DNA of 33,705 nt from Bacteroidales bacterium UBA4788 (GTDB taxonomy: Bacteria > Bacteroidota > Bacteroidia > Bacteroidales > VadinHA17): assembly GCA_002402965.1 (NCBI GenBank), contig DHGW01000056.1, positions 131,972 through 165,676 on the forward strand. Direction: 5' to 3'. Every line of letters starts with the position of its first letter. Position 1 is the first letter of the stretch. Of the stretch, positions 33,638-33,705 are shown in pieces. Both the position numbers and the translations under genes were made by a program. The notes under the pieces were generated by a model. It was not told the origin of the DNA. It worked only from the letters and a program-made list of their open reading frames with translations, and did no database searches.

Positions 33638-33668
33638 GCAAGATAAGGCTTTTCATAGAGATGACAAA
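33638..33668 (-). promoter_or_regulatory. Possible promoter of the TonB receptor cluster
   Basis: On the minus strand TTTG (33665-33668) and TATCTTGC (33638-33645) are separated by 19 bases, which is the usual spacing of the Bacteroidota -33 and -7 elements. The -7 box is imperfect against TAnnTTTG. It lies 23-53 bases before the receptor start codon. Confidence 0.35.
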
Positions 33669-33676
33669 GGGAGAAA

Positions 33677-33705
33677 GTCGAAAGTCGAAAGTCCAAAGTC
33701 CAAAG
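33677..33705. repeat. Tandem array with 7-base period, GTCGAAA/GTCCAAA units (runs off the window)
   Basis: Two GTCGAAA and two GTCCAAA units, then G at the window edge, so the array is cut off. It lies upstream of the TonB receptor. A single GTCGAAA also starts the array at 18319. Confidence 0.8.

Noticed and set aside
33616..33696. Extension of the TonB receptor to 33696
   Set aside because: The added residues translate the heptamer array and would place the signal peptide about 28 residues inside the protein.

Overview
The window looks like a chromosomal segment of an anaerobic member of the Bacteroidota (class Bacteroidia). Evidence: a TonB-dependent receptor with a carboxypeptidase-regulatory-like N-domain, two DUF5689-type lipoproteins, a type IX secretion (T9SS) C-terminal tail on an extracellular nuclease, few Shine-Dalgarno sites but several TAnnTTTG promoter boxes, and an NADH-linked [FeFe] hydrogenase. 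A genus cannot be named from the sequence. I saw no tRNA, rRNA, CRISPR array, insertion sequence or prophage, and no gene-free stretch longer than about 220 bases.

Layout. (1) 1-4666, plus strand: the [NiFe]-hydrogenase maturation operon hypF(partial)-C-D-E-A-B, tightly packed with overlapping or nearly abutting genes. (2) 4831-8270, plus: a three-subunit [FeFe] hydrogenase (NuoE-like, NuoF-like, catalytic HydA), closed by a strong hairpin terminator. (3) 8442-11560, plus: two sodium-coupled amino-acid transporters (NSS and AGCS families). (4) 11665-15582, minus: a multi-pass membrane protein and a large SNF2-type helicase. (5) 15707-18316, plus: a secreted GH2 glycosidase. (6) 18473-21709: a Crp/Fnr regulator (minus) diverging from a thiol-redox cluster of OsmC, an odd thioredoxin-fold protein with MGPM in place of CGPC, an atypical thioredoxin reductase, and a membrane-anchored thioredoxin. 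(7) 21812-26923, minus: a GT2-membrane fusion glycosyltransferase, a small secreted protein with two Asp-rich calcium-loop motifs, and a copper-type P1B ATPase. (8) 27064-33615, minus: TonB receptor, two OB-fold-like lipoproteins and a T9SS-exported endonuclease I.

How the genes fit together. The hydrogenase should exchange electrons between NAD(H) and protons. Its NuoF-like subunit is a minimal form without extra ferredoxin domains, which argues for simple NADH coupling rather than electron bifurcation. The Hyp genes cannot mature an [FeFe] enzyme, so a [NiFe] hydrogenase is expected elsewhere, perhaps just upstream. The last cluster reads as a candidate system for capturing, cutting and importing extracellular nucleic acid. 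This is the most interesting functional inference in the window.

A second theme is very short tandem arrays with 7- or 8-base period. Four lie between genes (18319-18455, 19787-19866, 28141-28238, 33677-end). One (22604-22666, nine 7-base units, 63 bases) lies inside the glycosyltransferase gene and keeps the frame because 9 x 7 is divisible by 3. A 59-base cruciform-like element lies at 24001-24059.
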